A DNA stretch of 64,000 nucleotides from Frankia sp. AiPa1 (GTDB lineage: Bacteria; Actinomycetota; Actinomycetes; Frankiales; Frankiaceae), in NCBI RefSeq assembly GCF_023243075.1, contig NZ_JALKFZ020000002.1:1-64000 (forward strand). The letters are read 5' to 3'. Below, one piece after another: positions 38,226-45,762 of the stretch; the first letter of the stretch is position 1; each line of letters starts with the position of its first letter. Below the pieces are notes generated by a model, which was not told the origin of the DNA, ran no database searches, and saw only the letters and a list, made by a program, of their open reading frames with translations. The position numbers and the translations under genes are program-made.

Positions 38226-39200
38226 ATGGCGATCGATCGACCGCATGCCGAGCCGGACGGCCCGACCGGGCCTTCACCTTCCGCCACGCCGGAACGTGAG
38301 CCGAGCCGGGCGGAGCTGAAGGCCCAGCTGCTCGAGCACGCAGCCGTGCGCGCGCTCGACAGTTCCGATAGTTCCGATAGTTCCGACAGTTCCGACGGAC
38401 GTGACGGCACCAGCGGTGACGCTCCCGAGTTGCCCGCCACACGCACCGAACGTCCCGGTCCCCCATCCCCGGTCAGGTTTGAGGGCAGCGCCCAGGAACC
38501 GGCGACAGATCTCGGCAAAACGCGTCCCATCGAATCTGCCGTACGGCCTGCCGACCGGGCCGCCACCTCCACCGACGCCACCGATGGCCCCGCCGACCGT
38601 GTCGCCGCGAAGGACCCGCAACCTGCCTCGGCCCTCGAGAAGAAGCTCGCGCTCTTCGAAGCCGCAGCTCTGCGGGCCCAGGCCGAGGAGCGTCCCCGGG
38701 ACGACACACCGGGCACGGACCGCCTGGGCTGGAAACTGTCACGTGTCTGGAACGAAAGTCGCCCCACCGACGCCGGCCGAGCTTTCTTCGAAAAAGACGA
38801 CGAAAATATGCACTTTTACGCGTCGAGAGTCGAGCCGGAGGAAGAACGATTCACCGCCGACCTGCACGGCTCACCTGATGCCTTCCAGGTCGGCAAACGC
38901 ACTCTCGACGCCGGCCAGCTCGCCAAACTCATCCGGGCGGACGAAACGTGGGGTGGACGGCCCGTCCGCCTGATGTCATGCGAGACCGGCCAGGGCGACA
39001 ATCCGGTCGCGCAACGACTTGCCGACAAACTCGGTGTCACAGTGACGGCACCCACCGAAATCGCCTTCTCCGATGACACCGGTAGGATATGGACCACGTC
39101 CGTCCGCGAAAACGACCGGGGGTTCCCGGAGCAGACCGAGCCCCATGATGGCGTCTGGCTCGATTTCCATCCCAGAGCAGAAGGCGAGTGGAATGCCTGA
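38226..39200 (+). CDS. Probable caspase-fold effector with disordered N-terminus
   Basis: 324 aa from ATG 38226. No ribosome site precedes it; TACGTT at 38212-38217 is a possible -10, so the message may be leaderless. Residues 1-165 are disordered and include DSSDSSDSSDSSDG from a short tandem repeat at 38358-38400. The C-terminal domain has FTADLHGSPDAF (His214-Gly) then RPVRLMSCETGQG (Cys252), AQRLADKLGVTVTAPTE. An HG at one strand end and SC.TG at the next is the layout of caspase-like (C11/C14/C80/CHAT) cysteine peptidases. The family match is by pattern only. The next gene overlaps its end, as toxin-immunity pairs often do. Confidence 0.6.
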   Translation: MAIDRPHAEPDGPTGPSPSATPEREPSRAELKAQLLEHAAVRALDSSDSSDSSDSSDGRDGTSGDAPELPATRTERPGPPSPVRFEGSAQEPATDLGKTRPIESAVRPADRAATSTDATDGPADRVAAKDPQPASALEKKLALFEAAALRAQAEERPRDDTPGTDRLGWKLSRVWNESRPTDAGRAFFEKDDENMHFYASRVEPEEERFTADLHGSPDAFQVGKRTLDAGQLAKLIRADETWGGRPVRLMSCETGQGDNPVAQRLADKLGVTVTAPTEIAFSDDTGRIWTTSVRENDRGFPEQTEPHDGVWLDFHPRAEGEWNA

Positions 39201-39579
39201 CATCCGCGGCGAATTCAGGTTGGCGAACGTCTTCGACGGTACCGCGGATGGCGTTCCGTATATAATCGACCGGCCGCTGTTGCCACCCGGACCTGAACGC
39301 GGCCGATTCCTGAGGTATCTCAACGCCGGAGCACTTGTTTTCCGCGCCGCAGGGCTCGGTACAGATCAGCTGGAGCCGAACCGTGGAAAGCAGGTCCCCA
39401 TCGTCGCCCTCACCGATGGCGAATGGATCTGGACCGCATCCGTCGTCTACTATCTTGAGGAGCATGACCTGCCGCCGGAACCGGCATTCCTCGAGTATCT
39501 GCGCGGGCGGGATTTTCGATATGAGGCGCCATCCAAAGAACGCGTCGCCGCCGCCTTGGCCGCAACCCGGTCACGGTAG
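39193..39579 (+). CDS. Small partner protein of the caspase-like gene, possible immunity protein
   Basis: 128 aa. ATG 39193 overlaps the previous stop by eight bases, with AAGGCGAG upstream. It is compact and acidic to neutral, with no signal or membrane segment (GEFRLANVFDGTADGVPYIID, GEWIWTASVVYYLEEHDLPPEP, FLEYLRGRDF). Base composition is lower in GC than the neighbours. I do not recognise the family. Tight coupling to a putative effector suggests an immunity or regulatory partner; this is inference. Confidence 0.6.
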   Translation: MPDIRGEFRLANVFDGTADGVPYIIDRPLLPPGPERGRFLRYLNAGALVFRAAGLGTDQLEPNRGKQVPIVALTDGEWIWTASVVYYLEEHDLPPEPAFLEYLRGRDFRYEAPSKERVAAALAATRSR

Positions 39580-39653
39580 CCACGGGCCGAAACGGCCGAG
39601 CAGCACCTACCGCCTCCGCCCGCGCGGCCACCCAGGTTCCGCGGAACCGTCCG

Positions 39654-40601
39654 TCACAAGGTCTTGACGGCGCGGCCTGCCACCACGGGACCGGCCGAGG
39701 CAGCGGGCTCGCCACCTCCCCGCGGCGTGGTGGGACCGTCCGGCTCCGCGGAACCCGACGGCGCGGCGGGGTCGACGGCGGAGCGGATGAGGATGTCACC
39801 GTGCTGGGTGCGGGCGCGGACCTCGGCCTTGTGCTCGGTGGACGGGGGGCCACCGCGGGCCGGCAACAGGCTGCGGACCTCGCCACTCTTACTGGAGGCG
39901 TCCACCCAGGCCGCCAGACCCGCCCGGATGCCGATCTCGATGTTGCCGGTTCCGGTCGCGACGTCGACCCGTCCGCCGGCCACCTCGCCGACCCGCAGGT
40001 TGCCCCAGGCGGTGCGGAAGGTCACGTTCGCGGCGGCGCGTTCGACCGCGACATCCCCACCGGCGGTTGCCACGGTCAGGTCGCCGCCAGCCGTGCCGAT
40101 GACGACCGGGCCGGTCGCGGCCCTCACCGTGACGTCGCCGCGCACTTCGTCGATGTGCACCGCGCTACGGCCGCTGCGCACGTCGACGTCCCCGCCAGCG
40201 TGGCCGATCCGCAGCGTGCCGTCGGCAACGTGCGCGTGCACCGGGCCCGTCGTCCGATCAAGCTCGACCAGCCCGGCCGTACCGTGCAGGCGGCAGGTGC
40301 CGAGAACCCCACGCGCGCGGATCTCGGCGTTCGCCGTCCTCGCCACCAGGCTGGACCGGCTCGGAACCTCCACGGTCACCTCGACCGCGCCACGCTTGTC
40401 GACGATCCCACCGGACTGGGCTGACCTGATCTTCAACGTGCTGCCCGTGAGGTTGACCCGCACCCGTCCGGACGTGGCACTGGGCAGGTCGGGCTCGACC
40501 CGCACGACCGAGTCCTGACGATCACTGGCGATGATCCGCACGCGGCCGCCTACCAGTTTGACGTCCACCGTGATCGGATCAGGCGTGTTGAACGTGGGCA
40601 T
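39654..40601 (-). CDS. DUF4097-family beta-helix protein
   Basis: 315 aa from ATG 40601 with AGGGAGG upstream. It consists of repeated short beta strands with G-D-V and A-G-G-D patterns (VDVRSGRSAVHIDEVRGDVTV, GDLTVATAGGDVAVERAAANV), the DUF4097 adhesin-like beta-solenoid. There is no signal peptide, so a cytoplasmic role is likely, as in many actinobacterial forms. A Pro/Ser tail ends it. It lies 152 bases after the RHH regulator on the same strand and is probably controlled with it. Confidence 0.85.
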   Translation of the reverse strand: MPTFNTPDPITVDVKLVGGRVRIIASDRQDSVVRVEPDLPSATSGRVRVNLTGSTLKIRSAQSGGIVDKRGAVEVTVEVPSRSSLVARTANAEIRARGVLGTCRLHGTAGLVELDRTTGPVHAHVADGTLRIGHAGGDVDVRSGRSAVHIDEVRGDVTVRAATGPVVIGTAGGDLTVATAGGDVAVERAAANVTFRTAWGNLRVGEVAGGRVDVATGTGNIEIGIRAGLAAWVDASSKSGEVRSLLPARGGPPSTEHKAEVRARTQHGDILIRSAVDPAAPSGSAEPDGPTTPRGGGEPAASAGPVVAGRAVKTL

Positions 40602-40620
40602 GCGACGACCTCCCTCTTCC

Positions 40621-40658
40621 ATCTCTCCAGCACTTCTCGATCTCTCCAGCACTTCTCG
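40621..40658. repeat. 19-bp perfect tandem duplication
   Basis: atctctccagcacttctcg occurs twice head to tail in the gap between the RHH regulator stop and the DUF4097 start, immediately upstream of the DUF4097 ribosome site. It may be a regulatory site or a recent slippage product. Confidence 0.8.
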
Positions 40659-40753
40659 ATGTGCCACGTTTGCGATGTCTGCCTGCGGCCGGCAGCGGTT
40701 CCCGGCCGTCGGCGACTGCGGTTCCCGGCGACCTGCGGGCGATCTCGGGCGAG

Positions 40754-41515
40754 TCAGCCGACCCAGCCGACGAAACGACCGCCACCACCCGAGTCGCGCC
40801 GCGGGCGGCGCCGGCCCGAGTCCGGGCGGCCCGAATCCGCGGGGATGCCAGAGGTCACCGCAGCGCTGGTCACCCGGACAAGCCAGGCGTTGACCGACAG
40901 CCCCTCCTGCGCGGCAGCCGCCTCGATCCGTAGCTTCAGCTGCTCGGGCGGCCGGAAGTTGATCCGCGAGACAGCGCCGTCCCGACCGTCGGCGAACTCC
41001 GTTGGCATCGGCGGCAGCCCGGCCGACGACGCACCGGCACCGCCCGGTCCACCACCCCGCCCCTGCGGGGCCGACCGGACCCATGTTCCCGACGTGTCCC
41101 GCCAGTCCGGCGCGGCCCGCCAGTCCTCCGCGTCCGGCTCGTCCCAACCAGCGGGCGGGCCGGACGCGCCGCGAGCGTTCTGCGTTCCAGGGCCGTCCGC
41201 CAGCCCCGGATCCGCTCCTCGGCCGCCCGACACCCGCTGGTCGTCCGGCGCCCACTGGCCGCCCGAGGAAGCGGACGAGCCCGGCGGGGTCACGACGAAG
41301 TAGGGGTTTCGCCCGCGCAACCGGATTTCCACCGAGCCGGGAGCAAGGTCACGGGTGACCTCCTCGGCGGCGGCGGACAGCACCTCGAGGATGGTGAGCC
41401 GAGACGCCGAGGCCACCACCGCCGTCAGCCGTTCGGCCAGCGCCCGAGCCTCGCCCGAATCCGCCGCGGCCAACAGCTCGCCTCGGAGGTTCTCCACATA
41501 CGGCGTGAGGTCCAT
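40754..41515 (-). CDS. Ribbon-helix-helix protein with N-terminal conserved domain
   Basis: 253 aa. MDLTPYVENLRGELLAAADS begins a conserved helical part that continues to about residue 75. A disordered Gly/Pro linker follows. The end has INFRPPEQLKLRIEAAAAQEGLSVNAWLVRVTSAAV, an Arc/HicB-type ribbon-helix-helix with the typical S-V-N-A-W-L turn. It should bind DNA as a dimer. Upstream of its ATG there is no ribosome site, but CATTAT sits at -12 to -7 relative to it, so the message may start at the ATG. Three TGGCGCCA palindromes overlap this region, which suggests self-repression. The DUF4097 gene follows. Confidence 0.8.
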   Translation of the reverse strand: MDLTPYVENLRGELLAAADSGEARALAERLTAVVASASRLTILEVLSAAAEEVTRDLAPGSVEIRLRGRNPYFVVTPPGSSASSGGQWAPDDQRVSGGRGADPGLADGPGTQNARGASGPPAGWDEPDAEDWRAAPDWRDTSGTWVRSAPQGRGGGPGGAGASSAGLPPMPTEFADGRDGAVSRINFRPPEQLKLRIEAAAAQEGLSVNAWLVRVTSAAVTSGIPADSGRPDSGRRRPRRDSGGGGRFVGWVG

Positions 41516-41525
41516 GACGCCATAA

Positions 41526-41567
41526 TGGCGCCATGGATGGCGCCAAGTCAACCGCGCTCTGGCGCCA
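41526..41567. promoter_or_regulatory. Triple TGGCGCCA operator
   Basis: TGGCGCCA occurs at 41526-41533, 41538-41545 and 41560-41567, just upstream of the RHH gene start and over its likely -10. The spacings (12 and 22 bases between centres) are close to helical turns. It is probably the binding site of the RHH protein. Confidence 0.65.
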
Positions 41568-41612
41568 TTTCTAGGTCCGTTGGCACCAGCTTGACGCCAC
41601 CAACGCCCCTAC

Positions 41613-41675
41613 CCCGGCTCCCGGCTCCCGGCTCCCGGCTCCCGGCTCCCGGCTCCCGGCTCCCGGCTCCCGGCC
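41613..41675. repeat. 7-bp tandem repeat (cccggct), eight copies plus one variant
   Basis: Eight perfect cccggct units run from 41613 to 41668, followed by cccggcc. It lies in the non-coding stretch upstream of the RHH gene. Copy number could vary between strains. Confidence 0.9.
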
Positions 41676-41989
41676 GAGATTCGCACCACCATCGCGAATC
41701 GGACACTCGGCGCCCGATGGAAAGAATCGCGGGGCCAAGGGCCCTCATCCCCTCAGCAGGCGCGACAGAGCTCCCTCGCAGCCAAAAGTCACCCTCTGCG
41801 ACGGAGGTGCTGGAGCCAAGATCCAAACAGGTCGTCGTGGGGCTGTTTCTGTCCGATTTGCCCCCCACGGCGACCTACTTGGGCTGATCTTGCTCGACGA
41901 CTGGCGACGCAGCGTGTCGATCATGGGACTCGGATGCCCTCGCCGGGCTGCCCGGGGGAGCGGGCGGGCGGACGAGCGGGCCAGCGGGG
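41676..41989. other. Non-coding stretch holding palindromic element 2
   Basis: About 310 bases between the 7-bp repeat and the end of the RNase H gene. Apart from the 76-bp palindrome at 41817-41892 nothing is recognisable. Confidence 0.5.
41817..41892. repeat. 76-bp palindromic element, copy 2
   Basis: Inverted repeat with arms CAAGATCCAAACAGGTCG and its complement towards CGACCTACTTGGGCTGATCTTG (read as CGACCTACTT then GATCTTG). Its reverse complement has the same 76-base length as the copy at 2708-2783 and agrees exactly over AGGTCGCCGTGGGGGG, with few changes in the arms. It lies downstream of the RNase H/phosphatase gene. Confidence 0.8.
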
Positions 41990-43126
41990 CTATTCGCCGG
42001 GAGTGGTGAGACCGGCGACGTGGTGGGCGTCGTTGAAGCCGCGCAGGACGGCGGGGCCGTCGGAGTACCAGTCGATCGTGGTCAGGGCGACGAGGTCGAG
42101 GTGCAGGCGGTAGAGGACGGTGGGCTCGGCGGCCAGGGCCAGCTGGGTGAGGCCCTTGATCGGGGTGACGTGCGAGACGACCAGGATCCGGCCCCCGGGA
42201 TGCGCGGTGAGCAGGCGGTCCCGGACCCGTCCGACCCGGGCGACCGTGTCCAGCAGGCTCTCGCCGCCGGGCGGCGGGACGGCGGGATCGGCGAGCCAGG
42301 CGTTCAGATCCTCGGGGAAACGTTCGCGCACCTCAGCGAACGTCAGGCCCTCCCAGGCGCCGAAGCTGGACTCACGCAGGTCGTCGTCGACGGTGTAGTC
42401 GCAGCCGAGAGCCTCGGCGGTCTGGCGGGCGCGTTTGAGCGGGGAGCTGACGATCAGGTCGAACGGCTCGTCGCGCAGCCGGCGAGCCGCGGCGGCGGCC
42501 TGCTCGAGGCCAAGGTCGGTCAGGGAAGCCTCCACGGTGCCGCTGAACCGCTTCTCCGCGGACAGCGGGGTCTGGCCGTGGCGCAGCAGCACGGTGGTGG
42601 TCGGCGGGGCCGGGGGGGCCATCCAGCCGGAGAGACGGTTCGTGGTGGGGGCGCGGTGGGGCATCGGGTCGGGCGACTGGGGGACGGAGGGCTCCCAGGT
42701 ACGGCCGGCGGCGGCCGCGTCCATCGCCTCGTTGGCGAGACGGTCGGCGTCGGCGTTGCGGGCGCGCGGCACCCACCGGTAGCGGACGGTGGCGAAACCG
42801 CGCGCGAGCCCGGCGGCCTCCTCGGCCAGCGGGCGCATCGACGGGTGCTTGATCTTCCACCGGCCGCTCATCTGCTCGACGACGAGCTTGGAGTCCATCC
42901 GGACCTCGATAACGGCGGACGAATCGAGGTCGGCGGCGGCCCGCAGGCCCGCGATCAGCCCGGAGTACTCGGCGACGTTGTTCGTCGCCGTCCCGATCGA
43001 GGCGGCGCGCTCGGCGAGCACCTGGCCGTCGGCGGCGTCCCGGACAAGGGCGCCGTAGCCGGCCGGTCCCGGGTTGCCGCGGGACCCGCCATCAGCCTCG
43101 ACGATCAGTGTGCGCTCGGCGCCCAT
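41990..43126 (-). CDS. Bifunctional RNase H / acid phosphatase
   Basis: 378 aa from ATG 43126, six bases after GGGGAG. Residues 1-140 are RNase HI-like: EADGGSRGNPGPAGYG, NNVAEYSGL, MDSKLVVEQM and ADRLANEAMD supply the acidic residues. After a linker, residues 175-378 are a histidine phosphatase: LLRHGQTPLSAEKRFSG, SSPLKRARQTAEAL, VVSHVTPIKGL. This fusion matches mycobacterial Rv2228c, which has RNase H and CobC-like (alpha-ribazole phosphatase) activity. The zinc-ribbon and Nif3 genes follow upstream on the same strand, as in mycobacteria. Confidence 0.95.
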   Translation of the reverse strand: MGAERTLIVEADGGSRGNPGPAGYGALVRDAADGQVLAERAASIGTATNNVAEYSGLIAGLRAAADLDSSAVIEVRMDSKLVVEQMSGRWKIKHPSMRPLAEEAAGLARGFATVRYRWVPRARNADADRLANEAMDAAAAGRTWEPSVPQSPDPMPHRAPTTNRLSGWMAPPAPPTTTVLLRHGQTPLSAEKRFSGTVEASLTDLGLEQAAAAARRLRDEPFDLIVSSPLKRARQTAEALGCDYTVDDDLRESSFGAWEGLTFAEVRERFPEDLNAWLADPAVPPPGGESLLDTVARVGRVRDRLLTAHPGGRILVVSHVTPIKGLTQLALAAEPTVLYRLHLDLVALTTIDWYSDGPAVLRGFNDAHHVAGLTTPGE

Positions 43127-43210
43127 CTGCAACTCCCCTCACACCGTGCCTGACCGCAACCCTGCCACCGACACCGTCCGTCTGACGACACCGCCCCGAG
43201 GTCGGACACT

Positions 43211-43298
43211 GCCCGACCGGCGACACTGCCCGACCGGCGACACTGCCCGGCGGACGACGGCCCGGCCGGCGACATCGGCCGCCCGGCCGGCGACATCG
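43211..43298. repeat. Two short tandem repeats upstream of the RNase H gene
   Basis: gcccgaccggcgacact occurs twice at 43211-43244, and cccggccggcgacatcg twice at 43261-43298. They share the core ggcgacaNNg and lie in the gap between the zinc-ribbon stop and the RNase H start. Confidence 0.8.
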
Positions 43299-43304
43299 AC
43301 TCGC

Positions 43305-44048
43305 CTACAGCCCTGACTCGGCGGTACGAACCAGGATGCGCCGACATTCCTCGCATCGCACCACCTCGTCGGCGGGTGCCGCGGCGACCTCGCGCAGGTC
43401 ACCTCCGGACAGTTCCAGGTGACAGCCCTGGCAGCGCCGATGCACCAGGGGCGCCGCCCCGACGCCGCCCGACGACGTGCGGATGCGCTCGTACAGGGCG
43501 ACCAGTGGCTCGGGCAGCGACGGGACGAGCGTGGCGCGCCGTTCCCGCAGCCGAACGGCCTCCGCGTCGATCTCGCCGTTCGCCTTGTCCCGGGCGGTGC
43601 TCGCCGCGTCGACCTCGGCCTGCAGGTCGGCCTGGCGGCGCTCGAGCTCGGCGACGCGGCGCTGTAGGCCCTCCACCGTCTCCATCCGCTCCAGCGCCTC
43701 GTCTTCGAGGACACCTTGGCGGCGGGCGAGCGAGGTGACCTCGGACTGGAGGTTCTCGAGCTCGCGAGCGTTGGTGACAGCGCCGGACCCGAGCCGGTCG
43801 GTGTCGCGGGCAGCGCGGGTGCGGACCAGCTCGATCTCGTCCTCGAGCCGGCGCTGGGCGCGGGCGACGTCGCCGAGTTCGGTACGCACCCCGACGAGGT
43901 CGTCGCCGACCGCGTCCAGATCGATGGTGCGCGCGGTGATCACTTTGAGCTCCGGCAGCGAACGGCGGCGCGCGGCCAGCCGGTCGAGCCCGGAGTCAAG
44001 CGCCTGCAGGTCGAGCAGGCGGAGCTGGGTTGCTGGATCGGCCTTCAT
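43305..44048 (-). CDS. Coiled-coil protein with C4 zinc ribbon (CdsZ-like)
   Basis: 247 aa from ATG 44048 after GAGGAG. It is a long helical hairpin (LRLLDLQALDSGLDRLAARR onward, with heptad-like Leu and charged residues) ending in a zinc ribbon, RRCQGCHLEL and VRCEECRRIL. The form matches Rv2229c-type proteins found with RNase H and Nif3 in actinobacteria. A role with RNA or ribosome quality control has been suggested for the family; the exact activity is not readable here. Confidence 0.92.
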   Translation of the reverse strand: MKADPATQLRLLDLQALDSGLDRLAARRRSLPELKVITARTIDLDAVGDDLVGVRTELGDVARAQRRLEDEIELVRTRAARDTDRLGSGAVTNARELENLQSEVTSLARRQGVLEDEALERMETVEGLQRRVAELERRQADLQAEVDAASTARDKANGEIDAEAVRLRERRATLVPSLPEPLVALYERIRTSSGGVGAAPLVHRRCQGCHLELSGGDLREVAAAPADEVVRCEECRRILVRTAESGL

Positions 44049-44223
44049 GGACTCCTCACCAATGTGCCCTCGGATGCGGCGCGCCCTCGGGATGCGGCGT
44101 GCCCTCGCCGACACGGCCTGACGTCTGACGGACAACTGCTGGCGACGAACGACGTCGACGACTCGACGGGTGACGACTCCTCGGGTGACGCTCCACCGGC
44201 GACGCGGAGCCGGGCTTACGGGC

Positions 44224-45084
44224 TTAGTGGGACGGAACGTGCAGGCGCCAGGGATCGGTCACGAGAGTGGAGACCGCCGTACTCACCGTACGTCCCCGGG
44301 CGGCCAGACCCGCCGTCAGCCGGGCCGCGGCCTGTTCGAGCCACGGCCATTCGCTGGCCCAGTGCGCCACGTCCACGACCGCGATCGGATGGGCGCTGAC
44401 CGCGTCGAGCACGTGATGGTGTCGGCCGTCCGCGGTGACCAGCACATCGGCGCCGGCGGCCCGGGCCGCGCCGGCGAGCTCACCACCGGCGCCGCCGCAT
44501 ACCGCCACCCGGTGCACCGGGGCGTCCGCCGGACCGGTCGCCCGCACCCCGCCGGCGGTGGCGGGCAGCGCCCTGGCTACCCGGGCGCAGAACTCCCCGA
44601 GCGGCTCCGGCGCCGGCAGCTGCCCGATCCGCCCCAGGCCCCGGCACATCGTGGGAGCGTCGGCGGTGGGTATGGGCTCGGCGGCGTGCTCGACTTCCAG
44701 GGGAAGAACGTCACGAAGCCCGAGGGCCGTGGCAAGCGCGTCACTCACGCCGGGCGCGGCGACGTCGGCGTTGGTGTGCGCGGTGAACAACGCCGCGCCG
44801 GCACGCACCAGCGTCGCGACCACCCGGCCCCCGGGGGACGTCTCGGCGACACCGTGTACCCCGCGCAGGAACAGGGGGTGGTGGGTGACGAGCAGACCCG
44901 CGCCCCGCGCCGCCTCGGCGGCCACCTCCGGTGTCGGGTCGACCGCGAACAGCACCGAGCCGACCTGTGCGTCGAGGTTGCCGACCACCAGCCCAACCGC
45001 GTCCCACCCCTCGGCCCAGCTCGACGGGTAGACGCTCTCCAACACCGCGATACAGTCACGGACCGTCGCCGCTGCCTCGTCCAT
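44224..45084 (-). CDS. Nif3-like dinuclear metal centre protein
   Basis: 286 aa. WDAVGLVVG, LLVTHHPLFLRG and LFTAHTNADVA give the N-terminal metal ligands. AVCGGAGGELAGAA, DVLVTADGRHHHVLDA and VDVAHWASEW give the C-terminal ones. The family is a toroidal hexamer with two metals per subunit, linked to GTP cyclohydrolase-like activity in some members. It is often cited as a conserved essential-type gene; its substrate here is unknown. It lies upstream of the zinc-ribbon gene on the same strand. Confidence 0.94.
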   Translation of the reverse strand: MDEAAATVRDCIAVLESVYPSSWAEGWDAVGLVVGNLDAQVGSVLFAVDPTPEVAAEAARGAGLLVTHHPLFLRGVHGVAETSPGGRVVATLVRAGAALFTAHTNADVAAPGVSDALATALGLRDVLPLEVEHAAEPIPTADAPTMCRGLGRIGQLPAPEPLGEFCARVARALPATAGGVRATGPADAPVHRVAVCGGAGGELAGAARAAGADVLVTADGRHHHVLDAVSAHPIAVVDVAHWASEWPWLEQAAARLTAGLAARGRTVSTAVSTLVTDPWRLHVPSH

Positions 45085-45278
45085 CGGGAAGACCCTACCC
45101 GGACCGTCGCAGCGATCTGGCGGGTGGTCACGCCGGCAGCACCGGCGCCGGGCAGATGCCGCTCCGGCGCGACCCGGATGCCGAGGCGCCGTGCGCGTCG
45201 TCCGGTTCCCCCCGTAACGTCACCGATGGCAACAGGCCCGCACCGGTGCGGGCGGCCACGGCGAAGGGGTGCTCGGTC

Positions 45279-45551
45279 ATGGCGGACGTGTCGGTGCGGT
45301 TCCAGGTCGCGGGAGATTCGGAGATCGTGCTGAACCTCGGGACAGCCGAGGCGGTCCGCCTGGTGGAGGCCATCATGCGCAAGGTCGCCGAGGCCATGAG
45401 CGGCTCGGGCCTCGGCAATCCGGCGCCGGGCGGACAGGCGCTGGGGAATCCGGGCATGGGCGGCCAGCAGCTGGGCGTGCAGCGGGCCGCGGTGGGCCCG
45501 ACCTGGCCGGAGATTCCTCCTTCGGGGCAGGGAATGCCGCCCACTCGGTGA
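45279..45551 (+). CDS. Small hypothetical protein
   Basis: 90 aa from ATG 45279; AAGGGG is about nine bases upstream. The first 40 residues (MADVSVRFQVAGDSEIVLNL, then TAEAVRLVEAIMRKVAEA) form two strands and an amphipathic helix. The rest is Gly/Gln/Pro-rich. No family is recognised. It precedes the metalloprotease gene on the same strand by 211 bases, which hold no gene. Confidence 0.6.
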   Translation: MADVSVRFQVAGDSEIVLNLGTAEAVRLVEAIMRKVAEAMSGSGLGNPAPGGQALGNPGMGGQQLGVQRAAVGPTWPEIPPSGQGMPPTR

Positions 45552-45762
45552 ACGGCGCCGCCGCCCTCACCTGCCGATCCAGCGGGCCAGCCACCGCCGA
45601 GACGGCGGGAGAGCCACCCGCCGGCGCACCAGCGGATTCAGGCTGGCGAACGGGCGGGATCGGCCACGGAACGCGCTCGCTTCCGCAAAAACCCGACACA
45701 ACGACCGCCCAGCGCGATACAACTCCGCACAGCCATTCCCACCGAAAGGACAATGATCACGC

